A stretch of 64,000 nucleotides of DNA from UTCFX2 sp963726375. Its GTDB lineage: Bacteria; Chloroflexota; Anaerolineae; Anaerolineales; UBA4823. The notes under the pieces are model-generated. The model saw nothing but the letters and a program-made list of their open reading frames with translations, did no database searches and was not told the DNA's origin. Of the stretch, positions 9,445 to 19,832 are shown in pieces. The first letter of the stretch is position 1; every line of letters starts with the position of its first letter. Both the position numbers and the translations under genes were made by a program. The DNA is taken from contig CAVSCE010000011.1 of NCBI GenBank assembly GCA_963726375.1, positions 269,571-333,570 on the forward strand, in the 5' to 3' direction.

Positions 9445-11149
9445 ATGATCCTGCTCAACCCCCACGCTCACAACCGCTTTTATCCAGACGAACAATCGCG
9501 CCAGATCATGCTGCGAACGATCGATTTCTTCGAGCGCAAAGGTTTAAAGCGTATCAAGGAAGACGACCACAGCCGCTCCTGGTACGGCGACTTCCTGGAA
9601 TTCCAGAAGCAGGAGCGGCTCTTTGCCACCCTGCTGACGCCATCGAAATACGGCTCAAGTCCGGACTGCCGCTGGGATACCTGGCGCAACTGCGAGTTCA
9701 ATGAGATCCTCGGCTTCTACGGCCTGGCCTACTGGTACACCTGGCAGGTGTCCATCCTCGGACTGGGTCCGGTCTGGATGAGCGGGAACGAAGCGCTCAA
9801 GCGCCGCGCCGCAGACCTGCTGCATGACGGCCACGTCTTCGCCTTCGGGCTTTCGGAGCGGGCGCACGGGGCAGATATTTACGCCACCGGAATGAGCCTC
9901 ACCCCGCAGCCCGACGGCTCCTACCTGGCGAACGGCGAGAAGTACTACATCGGCAACGCAAATCTGGCTCCGCTGGTCTCGACCTTTGGCAAGATCGCTG
10001 GGACGGGCGAATATGTCTTCTTCGCCGCAGATTACCGCAATCCGAGCTATCATCTGCTCAAGAATGTGACCGCCAGCCAGAACTACGTCGCCCAGTATGC
10101 GCTGCAGGACTATCCGGTCCTCGAAACCGAGATCCTCTCCAGGGGGCAGGCTGCCTGGGACTCGGCTCTCAACACGGTGAATGTGGGCAAATACAACCTG
10201 GGCTGGGCTTCGATCGGAATCTGCACCCATGCTTTCTACGAAGTCCGTCCGTCACGCCGCCAGCAGAATCTTGTACGGGATGTCCGTGACCGACTTCCCG
10301 CACGTCCGCCGCATGCTGGTCGATGCCTGCGCCCGCCTGACCGCGATGAAGCTTTTCACCCTGCGCGCCGCAGACTATATGCGCTCAGCCTCGCCGCTCG
10401 ACCGGCGCTACCTGCTCTTCAACCCGATGGTAAAGATGAAGGTCACCACCCAGGGCGAGGAAGTGATCAACCTGCTCTGGGATGTGATCGCTGCAAAGGG
10501 GTTCGAGCAGGACACCTTCTTCGAGATGGCGGCGCGCGATATTCGCGCCCTGCCGAAGCTGGAAGGCACGGTCCACGTCAACATCGCCCTGATCGTGAAA
10601 TTCATGCCGAACTACTTCTTTAACCCGCAGGATTATCCGCCGGTACCCCGCCGGGACGATCCGCAGGATGACGTCTTCCTCTGGGATCAGGGTGAAGCGC
10701 GCGGCCTGAGCCGGATCCGGTTCCCCGATTTTCGCGCGGCATTCAATCAGTGGGATCTGCCGAACGTCGAGCTTTTCAAGCAGCAGGCGCTTGTGCTGCA
10801 GGAAATGTTGATTTCCGCCACCCCGGACGAAAGCCAGCAGAAAGACGTCGATTTCCTGATGGCGCTGGGGGAGCTGTTCGCCCTCGTCGTCTATGCCCAG
10901 CTGATCCTGGAAAACGCCGAGATTTATCAGTCGGATGTGGGTAGCGACCTGCTGGACCAGGTATTTGACTTTATGGTCCGGGATTTTTCGGCGCACGCCC
11001 TGCAGCTCCACTCCAGGCCGAGCAGCACTGCGCAGCAGATGGAGCTCTGCCTGCGAATGCTGCGCAAGCCTGCCGATGACCCCGCCCGCTTCCAGCGAGT
11101 TTGGGAGCAGGTCCACCGGATGAAGGATGCCTACGAAATGTCCAGCTGA
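9445..11149 (+). CDS. Acyl-CoA dehydrogenase-like flavoprotein
   Basis: A protein of about 567 residues in two overlapping frames. The frames join at about 10235, where removing one base from GAAGTCCGTCCG gives a continuous FYEAVRHAASRILYG, so this is one gene with an indel. The N-terminal half has the acyl-CoA dehydrogenase middle-domain signature: FAFGLSERAHGADIYATG near residue 133 and the following beta-domain ANGEKYYIGNAN. The C-terminal half is helical, as in this superfamily, and longer than in classical 380-residue enzymes. It would oxidise acyl-CoA thioesters with FAD. The acyl specificity and the role of the extra C-terminal 150 residues are unknown. Confidence 0.8.
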
Positions 11150-11159
11150 GTGATAAAAA

Positions 11160-11222
11160 AAGCCGCGAATAACCCGAATAAAGAATCGGTGATTCGTGTT
11201 ATTTGTGAAAATTCGTGGTTAT
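11160..11222. repeat. Short interspersed repeat (ATTCGTGTTATTTGTG type)
   Basis: The stretch contains CGAATAA, CGAATAAAG, GATTCGTGTTATTTGTG and AATTCGTGGTTATG in loose tandem and inverted order. AT-rich elements of this form are scattered between genes in many genomes. It lies just after the acyl-CoA dehydrogenase stop codon. Only one copy is seen in this window, so its repeat status is inferred from its internal periodicity and general knowledge. Confidence 0.4.
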
Positions 11223-11394
11223 GAGCTTCAAATGATCTGGACAGAAACCTAAATCGTGATATTCTTGAAAATATCCAGACGGCCGATTTTTGAAGGCCAG
11301 CGGCTTGAAAGTCGCTGTCCTGCTTGATTTTGGCTCTCAATGAAATTATTAATGGAATCGGATGGTTTTTCAGTCTCTTAGAAGGAGGAACGCG

Positions 11395-12357
11395 ATGAAC
11401 GTTAAGCGCCATCGAATGGACAGGGGCATTCTTACCCTCATCCTGCTGCTCCTGCCCGCCTTCTCCGCCTGCAACTTTGTCCCCGCGACCGAGACAGCTG
11501 ACCCGAATGTAGTGATCACCTTCGCCGCCGAGACGATCTCCGCCAACGAGCGCCAGCAGACCTTCGATGCGATGCAGGCCCTGCTCACCTCCCAGGCGCT
11601 GACGATGCAGGCCCCAACCGCCACCTTAAGCCCCACCGAAACTCCGATTCCGACCCAGCCGCCTCCGGTCGCGACCGCCACGACAGCGCCTCCAACCGCG
11701 CCTGCGCCAACGGTCGTGATCGTGACAGCCACGCCCTCCATCCTGATGCTGACCGCGGACATCGACACGCGCTGCCGCCAGGGTCCGAGCACGGCATTCG
11801 CGACCGTCAGCTTCATCCTGGTCGGCCAGCAGTCCCCGATCATCGGCCAGAACCCCGAGCGCACGTGGTGGCTGATCCAGGATCCGCAGGGACGCTATGG
11901 GAACTGCTGGGCCTGGGGTGAGACGACCCGTCCGATCGGCGACGCCAGCAATGTGCCGGTCATTCAACCGCCGCCGACCCCCACAGCGCCGGTCAGGCAG
12001 GACTTCCAGCTCTCGTTCTCCAACCTGCACATCTGCGGCGGGGTCGCGATGGCGACCTTCCAGGTGGTCAACACCGGCACGGTCGGCTTCCAGTCGTCCA
12101 ACATCACGATCCGCGATATCACCAACAACGTCGGCCTGGCGGGACCCGAGGCGAGCAACACCCCGTTCTTGACCGGATCCAATAACTGCCCTCCGGGCTT
12201 CTCCACCCTTCCAGCCGGATCAAGCGGCTTTGTGACCAAGGGGATCGGCGCCCTCCCGCCCTCCGGGACGCGCGGGCGCGGCATCGTCGTGCTGTGCACC
12301 CAGGCCAACCTGAACGGCACCTGCGTCGAGCAGCGCGCGACCTTCACGTTCCCCTAG
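11395..12357 (+). CDS. Lipoprotein with SH3-like domain and C-terminal beta-sandwich
   Basis: About 320 residues. A lipoprotein signal peptide ends in PAFSAC near residue 24. A Thr/Pro-rich linker covers residues 65-110. A bacterial SH3-like (SH3b) domain follows at about 115-180, with DIDTRCRQGPSTAF and WWLIQDPQGRYGNCWAW, the usual pattern of the fold (a 'C/V R xGPs' start and a Trp-containing strand). A C-terminal beta-rich domain resembling a CARDB/Ig-like module has paired cysteines. The start ATG is well placed after AGGAGG. Such proteins are usually cell-wall or envelope binding; the ligand is unknown. Confidence 0.75.
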   Translation: MNVKRHRMDRGILTLILLLLPAFSACNFVPATETADPNVVITFAAETISANERQQTFDAMQALLTSQALTMQAPTATLSPTETPIPTQPPPVATATTAPPTAPAPTVVIVTATPSILMLTADIDTRCRQGPSTAFATVSFILVGQQSPIIGQNPERTWWLIQDPQGRYGNCWAWGETTRPIGDASNVPVIQPPPTPTAPVRQDFQLSFSNLHICGGVAMATFQVVNTGTVGFQSSNITIRDITNNVGLAGPEASNTPFLTGSNNCPPGFSTLPAGSSGFVTKGIGALPPSGTRGRGIVVLCTQANLNGTCVEQRATFTFP

Positions 12358-12392
12358 ACCCTCGCAGATCGCGCTTTGTATCATTAGATCCA

Positions 12393-12429
12393 AAAGGCTG
12401 GACCATCAAATGGCCCAGCCTCTTGTTTT
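12393..12429 (+). terminator. Intrinsic terminator between convergent genes
   Basis: AGGCTGGACCAT pairs with ATGGCCCAGCCT around a three-base loop and is followed by CTTGTTTT. It ends the transcript of the SH3-like lipoprotein gene. Between here and 12534 lies a short sequence rich in CCTGTCCAC and GTGGACGTAG, related to the repeat array near 54.3 kb. Confidence 0.8.
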
Positions 12430-12533
12430 AAGTCACTGCGAGCGAACTTTGCGAACCTGTCCACCTGTCCACCTGTCCACGTAGTTGGTGGACGTAGTTT
12501 GTGGACGTTCTCTGTGGAGCAATCTGCTCCTTC

Positions 12534-15500
12534 TTACTTATGGACCACGATCGAGCCGCCTCCGATCGCCTGGTCGACGCCGTTATCGTAGACGACCTGT
12601 TCTGCAGCGCCGTCCTCCCACCAGATCTTGATCCGGAACGTGTCCGGCGATCCGTCGATTGCCCAGATCATGAACTTGTAAGGAGATCCATTGGGCGCTG
12701 AAGCGCCGTTGATCGTGCCCTTACCCTTGTACTGCGCCCGAGAGCTGGCCTGGTTGACCACCAGCCACTCGTAGCTCTCGCTGTGGAAGTTCAGCCCGCC
12801 GGCTTTGAACTGGAACTCGGTGTTCCCATCGGGGATGGTTTTACCCTTCTTGTAGCGCGAGACGAAGCCGAAAGTAGCTTTGCCTTCAAGGGTCTCGTCT
12901 GCTTTGTAAGCCCCGGCCGGCGAGGTGAACCACCCGCCGCCGGTGACGAACCCGGCCGTCGGGTCGTAGACGACGACGAACTCGTAGATTGCGGTGACCG
13001 GATCGAGTTCTTCTTCTTGCACCGTCAGGCTGACCGCAAAAACACCAGGCTGAGTGTAAGTGTGCGATGCCGTGAGCGTCGTTTCGGAGACCGTTTCGGT
13101 CGTGGTTGATCCATCCTTCCAGTCCCAGGTCACTGTGTAGTTTTCGCTGATTTCCGAATTTTTGATTATGGCACTCAGCTGGGCCGAAATGCCGGACTTT
13201 ACCGGCGCTAGCGGGCCGGTGATCTGCTGGATTTCCGGCGCGGCGAGAACGCCCAAGACAAAGTGGCTCAGGCTCTCAACCTCGACTGTGAAGGTGTTGG
13301 CGGCTGGATCGCATCGTGTGTCCGTGGAGCATGGTCCGGCGATCGCCTCGCCGTCTTTGAAGACGTGGAGGTCCAGCTCGTTTAGGTTCAGATCGTCGAC
13401 AATGCCGTCGTTATTGACATCCAGCCATTGCAGGGTAATCGCAACGGGAACCTGGAATTCCGTGCCGTCCGGGCCGATCTGTATGTTGACTGCCGGCTCG
13501 ACTGCGCCTTCCGTAGTAAGCTGCAGGTCAATACCGCCGTCGGTGATCGTCAGGATTGTTTCCTGTGAAAGAGCCTGAGCAGGAATGTTCATTTCCACGC
13601 TGAGATCTTCGGTGGTGAGCGTGCCTCCATCGGGATAAACCGCCGCTGATTTCTGATCCCTCTGGATTGCAGAAGTTCAAAGAATCCTGCGGGCAGCTGT
13701 CAAGCAGGTCAGGGATCCCGTCATCATCCTGGTCGGAAGCGGGCGGCTCGACCGCGATAAGCCAGATTTCGGTTGCATCATGGTCTTCGTCTTTAATGTT
13801 CACATGCAATTCTATACCTGTCTCCAGGTTAGAAAGCTGCTGCTCGTCTGGCTGGTCGCCGACTTGCGTGAAATCGGCAAGCCAGTATCCATTCTGGGAT
13901 GCCGTCACTGTCCGCCCCAGGCAAGATTCTTCATCGCATGTACCAAAGATCTCCACTTCTGTTCCTGGGTCTGCAAATCCGCTGACGATCCCCGTCCCCC
14001 CGTAGACAGGATGAGCGGTCAGCTGTTGGACGACGAGTTCATGCGATGAAGTCTCGTTCCAGGCGCGGATCACCTGGCCTGGACTCAAGACAAAATCGCT
14101 GCCCAGATGAAACGCAAACCCAACTGCCAAATATTCTGGTTCGTACTCCGGGACGCCAATGGCTGCGAAATCCAGGTAACCAGGAGTACTGGGATCATCG
14201 ATTGTCATCGTGACTGTTTCTCCAGGTGTAAAATTCCACAACTGGACGGTATTAATGTCGATCCGGGCGACGATCTGCGGTGGAGGGGGAAGTGTGGCTG
14301 TGACATTGACCTGGGTGCGGTTGCGAGCCGAGTCGACGATGAACACCTGGAATTCCTGCCCTTCCTCGACATCCATATCTTCTCCCAGGTAGATCGACCA
14401 GTAGCCGGTGGTCTCGTCGGACCAGACGCCCGTGTCCAGGCAGAGGATTTCTCCATCGTAACCGCACCAGTATCGGATGCGGACGCGCGCACCGGGTTCC
14501 GCCGAACCCGAGATCGTATCGGTAGTGGAATTAGCTTCATCGACTTCTAAGGTTTGGACCGTCATCGTTTTTGTCACGACCTGATCGGTCATGATCAGGA
14601 TCATCCCGGGCTCAAGCGTCAGCCCGTCTGGGAAAAAATCGACGATCCCACCCCACGGATAGAACTCATCGCCTCCAACGGTCCCGCTTCCCGAATAGTC
14701 CACCGGCTCAGAGGTCTCAGGGTCGTCAATCGTCAGGGTTGCTACCTCACCGAAGGGAAATTGACGGCCGCTGACTCTGTTTGTGCCGATGAAGGCAAAT
14801 ACCGCGGGTCCGGCGCCATCTCGGCGTAATGGAGTGTGTCGGAGGGGGTGATCTGCACGGAGGCGTCGGCCCACTGCCCGGGAAGGATGTCAACGATATA
14901 CTGCTCTCCCTGCGATTCCCCGGTGATGTTGAAGTCCGCTTTCCAGCTGCCTGACCCGTCTGCGTTCACAACCCGTAAACCCCACTGCGCTCCAACTGGA
15001 TAGCCTTCCTGCATTTGAACGATGACCTGCGCCCCGGGCTCGGCGGTACCGAAGACCATGTTGCTGGCGTAGTCCGGCCAGGTGATCACCAGGTTGGGGA
15101 TGGTGAACGTGCGGGTTATGATCTCATTGCTGAGGGTTGCCTGGATATTTTTCCCAACAACCAGGGTATTTCCCAGGTCGAAGAAAACCTCAGGCTGCTG
15201 CTCATTGGGGGTTTGGGTTTCCTTGAATACAGGTACTGCAGGTGAGTCCATATCGACCAGGGTCAGCGTGACTGGCACGCCCCACGACCCGCCATATCCG
15301 TAGATTTCTGTGTAGGTATCGTTTGTATTGATATTGAGGGTTGGTAGGACGATGTGAACTGGCGCATCGGGGATAAAGCCTTCTATCTGCGTCCGGTCGA
15401 TGTCCTCATCGGTGATGCGGATCTGGTATTCATACTCCGGCAGGAGATCTACCTGGCCGGAAAAATTAGCCGTCCAGGTGTTGTTATAATCGGCGGACAC

Positions 15501-18128
15501 GGTCCTCTGGCCGAGCATGAGATCGCCTGACCAGACGCGCACCTGCACGACCGCGCCTTGATCCGCTTCTCCATAAAAAGTATCGGTCGCACCGTCGATG
15601 CCGTTGAAATTCAAATACTCGACGGTGTGAACTTTTGTGATCGTCCCGTCGGTCATCGTCAGCACGACGCCTGGAGTCAGGTCGACGATCCCGGCCAGCG
15701 GGAATTCTGCCATGCTGCCGTTGGGATCGTTTGGATCGCCGGTGACGAGCTGTATGCCGGTGTAGTCTGGGGAAATTACCGTGTCCGTATCTTCTACCGT
15801 CAGAGTCACAATCGAGCCGACCGGCCAGATTCGGGCGCGCACCGTCTGCGCGACGGGCAGCGCGAAGACCCGCGGGATGTAGGTTGTGCTCATCGCCCAG
15901 ACCGCATCGGTCGGGGTAATCCACCAGCGGGCGCGACGTTTTCTGCTCGGGCACGATGTCGACGGGCGGCTGCTCATCTGGCGGGCTGCCTGCGACCGAA
16001 AAGTCAGCCCCCCACAGCCCGCCTTCTGGTACGGTCACCCTCCGCAAGCCGAGATCCAAGCCGTTTTCCACGATGCTGACCTCTAATGGAGTGCCTGCTG
16101 GCGCCGTACCGTGCACGGTGTCTTTGGAATAATCCGGTACGTAGATAGCCAGCTCCGGGATCACATACGAGCGAAGAAAACCGCCCTGCTGGATTGTGAC
16201 CTCTACGCCGGGTTTGATCGCTAGGGCATCGCCGAAATAGAAGCAGGCCACGCCACCTGACGAGTACGTAGCCCTTGTTCGAAATCTGGCGATAGCGTTG
16301 TATCAGGATCGTCAAGGATCAGCGTCACCCGATCGTCGTCGTTATGCCCGAAGCCGCAGTTATACGGTCTGGTCGATGCCCCAGTCGTAATAGAACGGCT
16401 GCTGGAGCGAGATCAGCCATATCCGGGTCACATCCCGATCTGCGTCAAACGCGTCTGACGCTAATTTCCGTGCCGGGTTCCAGATTGGAAAGGATCTGTT
16501 CATCGGATTGATCCCCGCCCTGGGTGAAGTCCGCGGTCCAATTCCATTGAGATCGGCTGTCACCCTTCGTATGGGGCAATTCACTTCCTCACAGGTCACC
16601 GCAACATCTAAATCCAATCCCGGGGTCGCAGTCCCGGAAAGGATCCCAGTCCCGCCCTGGACAGGGTCGGCGTAAACCGTTTCGACGGTCATTTCATGAG
16701 AAAAGGCGCTGTCCCAGGCGCGGATTACCTGTCCTGGACGCAAGATAAAATCACTGCCCAGTGGAAATGCCAACACGAACTCCATGTTTTCCGGATCATA
16801 CACCGGGACGCCTGAAGCTTCGTAATCAGGGTATTCAGAGGTATTCGGATCATCGATTGTCATCGTGACTGTATCGCCAAGTGTATAACTCCAAAGCCGG
16901 ACGACATTTTCGTCGAATCGGGCGACGATCTGCGGCGGAGGGACGTAACCTGGAGCGGCTGTGACGTTAATCTGGGTGCGGTTGCGCGCCGAGTTCGGAC
17001 GATGAACACCTGGAATTCCTGACCATCCTCGATATCCATATCCTCTCCCAGGTAGATCGACCAGTAGCCAGTGGTCTCGTCGGACCAGACGCCCGTGTCC
17101 AGGCAGAGCTCTTCTCCATTTTCACCGCACCAGTAGCGGATCCGAACCCTTATGCCAGGTTCAGCCCAACCCGAGATCGTATCGGTAGTGGAATTTGCTT
17201 CATCGACTTCAAGGGTTTGGACCGTCATCGTTTTTGTCACGACCTGATCGGTCATGGTCAAGACCATCCCGGGTTCAATCGTCAACCCAACCAGAGTAAA
17301 ATCGAGATACCCTCCCCATGGGTAGCTCGGGTCGTCGCTCTCGATGGTACCGCTCCCGGTGTAGTCTACTGGTTCCGGTGTCTCAGGGTCGTCAATCGTC
17401 AGAGTCACTTCCGCCTCATAGGGGAACTGGCGGGCGCCAACTCGGTTTGTGCCAATGAAGGCGAAGATGCGCGGGTCCGGCGCCATCTCGCCGTAATGCA
17501 GAGTGTCGGACGGGGTGATTTGCACGGAGGCGTAAACATTTTGCCCGGGAGGATGTCGACGACCTGTCCACCAGCGTCCGTGAAGTCAGCCGTCCAGCTC
17601 CCCGTGCTGGGGTCAGCCGATACAACCCGCGTTCCGGGCTGCGCTTCGGCAGGATAGCCGGTCAGCAGCTCAACGAAGACCTGCGCCCCGGGCTCGGCGA
17701 CGCCGAAGACCATATCGCTGTTATAGTCTGGATGTACGATCACCAGATTGGGGATGGTGAACGTCCGTGTGATGACCTCATTGCTGATGGTCGCCTGGAT
17801 ATTCCTCCCAACAACGAGGATATTTCCAAGATCGAAGTAGTTTTCGGAGAAGCCCGGATTGTTTTCACTTGGATAAGGTACCTGTGTTTTCTGGACTAAT
17901 TCAAATGTTGTCGGATTATACAGGGACAGCGTGACAGGTACGTCCCACGACCCGCCGTATCCATAAATCTCTGTGTAAGTATCATTCGTATGGATCGAGA
18001 GAGTGGGAGGACGGTTTCCACCTGTGCCCCTGGCGAGGCCAGGATGGGATGAGAAAACCGAGCGCAAAAACCAACGCAAGCGTCAGCCGAACAATTTTTT
18101 CACCGTATGATTGACTATTCTGGTTCAT
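12534..18128 (-). CDS. Giant secreted multidomain surface protein with internal duplication and PKD domain (frameshifted)
   Basis: One gene of about 1,860 residues read through seven or more indels. The start ATG at 18126-18128 follows AAAGG and encodes a signal peptide (LTLALVFALGFLIPSWP). The body is built of beta-sandwich modules recognised by repeated strings such as TYTEIYGYGGSW, VTLTIDDPETPEPVDYTGSG and DETTGYWSIYLGEDM. Two long copies lie at a constant offset of 2,663 bp. A calcium-binding thrombospondin type-3-like motif (DQDDDGIPDLLDSCPQDS) is near 13700. A PKD domain (TVTWDWKDGSTTTE, SHTYTQPGVFAVSLTV) is near 13050-13150, and a terminal VTGGGWFTSP module completes it. It is probably an extracellular adhesin or matrix protein; no enzyme domain is seen. 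It is preceded by a structured leader and a strong promoter. Confidence 0.75.
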
Positions 18129-18200
18129 TCTCAGACCTTTCTGACCGTGATAGATTTGATAAGTGATAGATTTGATAAATAATTAGATGTGATTTAAAAG

Positions 18201-18307
18201 TTAAAAAGCAAAACCAGCCTTCGTGGCCGGTTTCGCTGCTGGCTCCCCGACAGCCCTCCCTCGCAGTGCCAACGCTTGAGAAAGCGACCAATGCGGGCGG
18301 TCGGATC
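18201..18307 (-). ncRNA. Structured 5' leader element, copy 1 (unrecognised class)
   Basis: This lies in the 5' leader of the giant surface protein, about 70 bases before its start. On the minus strand an outer stem CCGAC (18300-18304) pairs with GTCGG (18247-18251) and encloses a GGTCGC...CTC/GAGGG hairpin. Then come GGGGA, GCGAAACCGGCC and a second hairpin, ACCGGCC/GGCTGGT, followed by a T-rich run. Copies 2 and 3 have the same order of elements. The outer stem there is CCAACG/CGTTGG, so one base pair changes from G-C to A-T with both sides altered. I cannot assign it to a known riboswitch. Confidence 0.6.
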
Positions 18308-18356
18308 AAAGCTTCCACGGGACCGCCGGGTGAATTCTCCCCCCGGCGGATGACTC

Positions 18357-18386
18357 ATTATGATCTATCACTTGACAGCTTGTCAA
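18357..18386 (-). promoter_or_regulatory. Sigma-70-like promoter of the giant surface protein gene
   Basis: On the minus strand a perfect TTGACA (18381-18386) is followed 18 bases later by CATAAT (18357-18362). Transcription would start near 18350, giving a leader of about 220 bases that contains the structured element. The -35 region lies in a small inverted repeat, CTTGACAAGCTGTCAAG, which could also bind a regulator. Confidence 0.55.
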
Positions 18387-18534
18387 GTGGCAATCATCTT
18401 GTTTTAATCTAAGGGCCTGTTTTTAATAAAGAATGCCGCTGTGGGTGGTGGACAATGTACCTCACATACCCTACAGGTGGGGTCTGCTGTCCCGACTCAA
18501 CCGGCTCTGTGCCAATTTGAGCAGGGATTGCCAG

Positions 18535-18563
18535 TTGAATCTTGCCCCATTTTTCGCTATAGT
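18535..18563 (+). promoter_or_regulatory. Putative promoter of the lipoprotein esterase gene
   Basis: TTGAAT (18535-18540), a 17-base spacer and TATAGT (18558-18563) lie 24 bases before the esterase start codon, with AAGGAGG in between. The divergent gap from 18129 to 18586 otherwise holds the leader and promoter of the opposite gene; nothing else is recognised between 18390 and 18530. Confidence 0.5.
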
Positions 18564-18586
18564 ATAGGTAGCCAAGGAGGGATCCG

Positions 18587-19616
18587 ATGAAAACTGATAA
18601 CTCGGCTCCGTTCATCTGTCTGATATTGCTGCTCCTGCTCGGGCTGGCGTGCGGGCAGAGCGCCCGGCCCGTTCCTGCCCCACCTGAACTGCAGGCGCCT
18701 GAGAACCTGCCGGTCGAGCCAGCTCATACGCCGACAAATCCACCACCTGAGCCAACTTCCCTGCAATCAAGTCCGCCTCAATCCGCCTCGGAGCTCGCCC
18801 CGGGAGACTTCAACCGGACGATCGATTTCGGCAGCAAAGCGCGCAGCTACCTGCTCCACATCCCGCCCGGCTACGACCCGGCGAAGCCCGCCGCCCTGGT
18901 GCTGGTCTACCACGGCATCAGCCTGGACGCCGAGGAGATGGTCCGCATCACCGGCTTCAGCCAGCAGTCCGACGAGTCCGGTTTCCTGGTCGTCTATCCA
19001 AACGGGACCGGCGCCAGGCAGAGCTGGAACGGTGGGATGTGCTGCGGGGAAGCTGCTCAGAAAAAAACAGATGACGTCGGGTTCACCAGGGCGCTGATCG
19101 ACCAGCTGTCTGCAGAGCTGAACGTCGACCAGAAGCGGGTCTACGCGACCGGCTTTTCGAATGGGGCGTTCATGGCTTACCGACTGGCGTGCGACCTTGC
19201 CGACCGGATCGCTGCGATCGCGCCTGTGGGCGCCGCGCCCGGCGTCCAATCCTGCGATCCCGCCCGCCCGGTGCCGCTGATCCACTTCCACGGTGACCAC
19301 GATAGGCTGAACCCATACGAAGGCGTCGTAACCTCGTCGGGATTGGAGTTCATCGGGGTCGAGCAGGGCATCGCCGACTGGGTCGAGCTGAACGGCTGCT
19401 CGACGATACCCGAAGAGACGACGGAGGGATATGTCGTCCATCGGGTCTACGGCTCGTGCGAAGCCGAGGGCGGCAGTGGAGCTCTATAAGATCCTCGGGG
19501 GCGAGCACGCCTGGCCGGGCGGCGAGGCGGTCAGCGCCGAGGTCGGCGAGCCGACCACTGAGCCGGATGCGACCGCCTTGATCTGGGAATTTTTCTCAGC
19601 TCATCCGATGCCATAA
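18587..19616 (+). CDS. Lipoprotein esterase, poly(3-hydroxybutyrate) depolymerase/feruloyl esterase-like (LpqC family)
   Basis: About 343 residues. A lipoprotein signal peptide (LLLLLGLACG) and a Pro-rich linker are followed by an alpha/beta-hydrolase. The nucleophile elbow is GFSNGAFMAYRLACD near residue 190, the acid is probably in FHGDHDRLNPYEG near 235, and the catalytic His is in GGEHAWPGG. The His segment is in another frame, so an indel near 19475 joins GSCE to AVELYKILGGEHAWPGG. The PNGTGARQSWNGGMCCG region is typical of secreted LpqC/PHB-depolymerase-like esterases. The enzyme would act outside the membrane on polyesters or acylated carbohydrates; the substrate is not established. 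AAGGAGG lies just before the ATG. Confidence 0.82.
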
Positions 19617-19683
19617 GAATGCCCAAACTCTATCCTCTCTCCATGGGAGAGGGTGATCTATGCCCTTCAGGGTCGAATTGCTG

Positions 19684-19712
19684 CTGACAGAAGCCCGCAG
19701 GTTGTATATAAT
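19684..19712 (+). promoter_or_regulatory. Sigma-70-like promoter upstream of malic enzyme
   Basis: CTGACA (19684-19689), exactly 17 bases, then a consensus TATAAT (19707-19712). It predicts a start near 19718, about 115 bases before the malic enzyme start codon, so the transcript has a leader containing a terminator. Confidence 0.65.
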
Positions 19713-19717
19713 ATCCC

Positions 19718-19805
19718 TATGGAACAGAAGCCTGGGACGCGGGTATTTGTTTCGAATAGTTCGCACTGCCGCCTTTTCTGATGCGTAGAAAAGGCGGTTT
19801 TTTTT
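19718..19805 (+). ncRNA. Short leader RNA or small RNA ending in a terminator
   Basis: This is the predicted transcript between the consensus promoter and the intrinsic terminator. Upstream of the terminator are GAAGCCTGGGACGCGGG and TTCGAATAGTTCG, which may form small helices. No known riboswitch consensus was recognised. It could be an attenuator leader for the malic enzyme gene or an independent small RNA. Confidence 0.4.
19769..19805 (+). terminator. Strong intrinsic terminator inside the malic enzyme leader
   Basis: CCGCCTTTTC (19769-19778) pairs perfectly with GAAAAGGCGG (19788-19797) around a nine-base loop and is followed by eight T residues. It lies after a good promoter and only 28 bases before the malic enzyme start codon, so read-through is needed for expression from that promoter. 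Confidence 0.85.
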
Positions 19806-19832
19806 GCACACAAGGATCAAGGAGGCCAAAGC

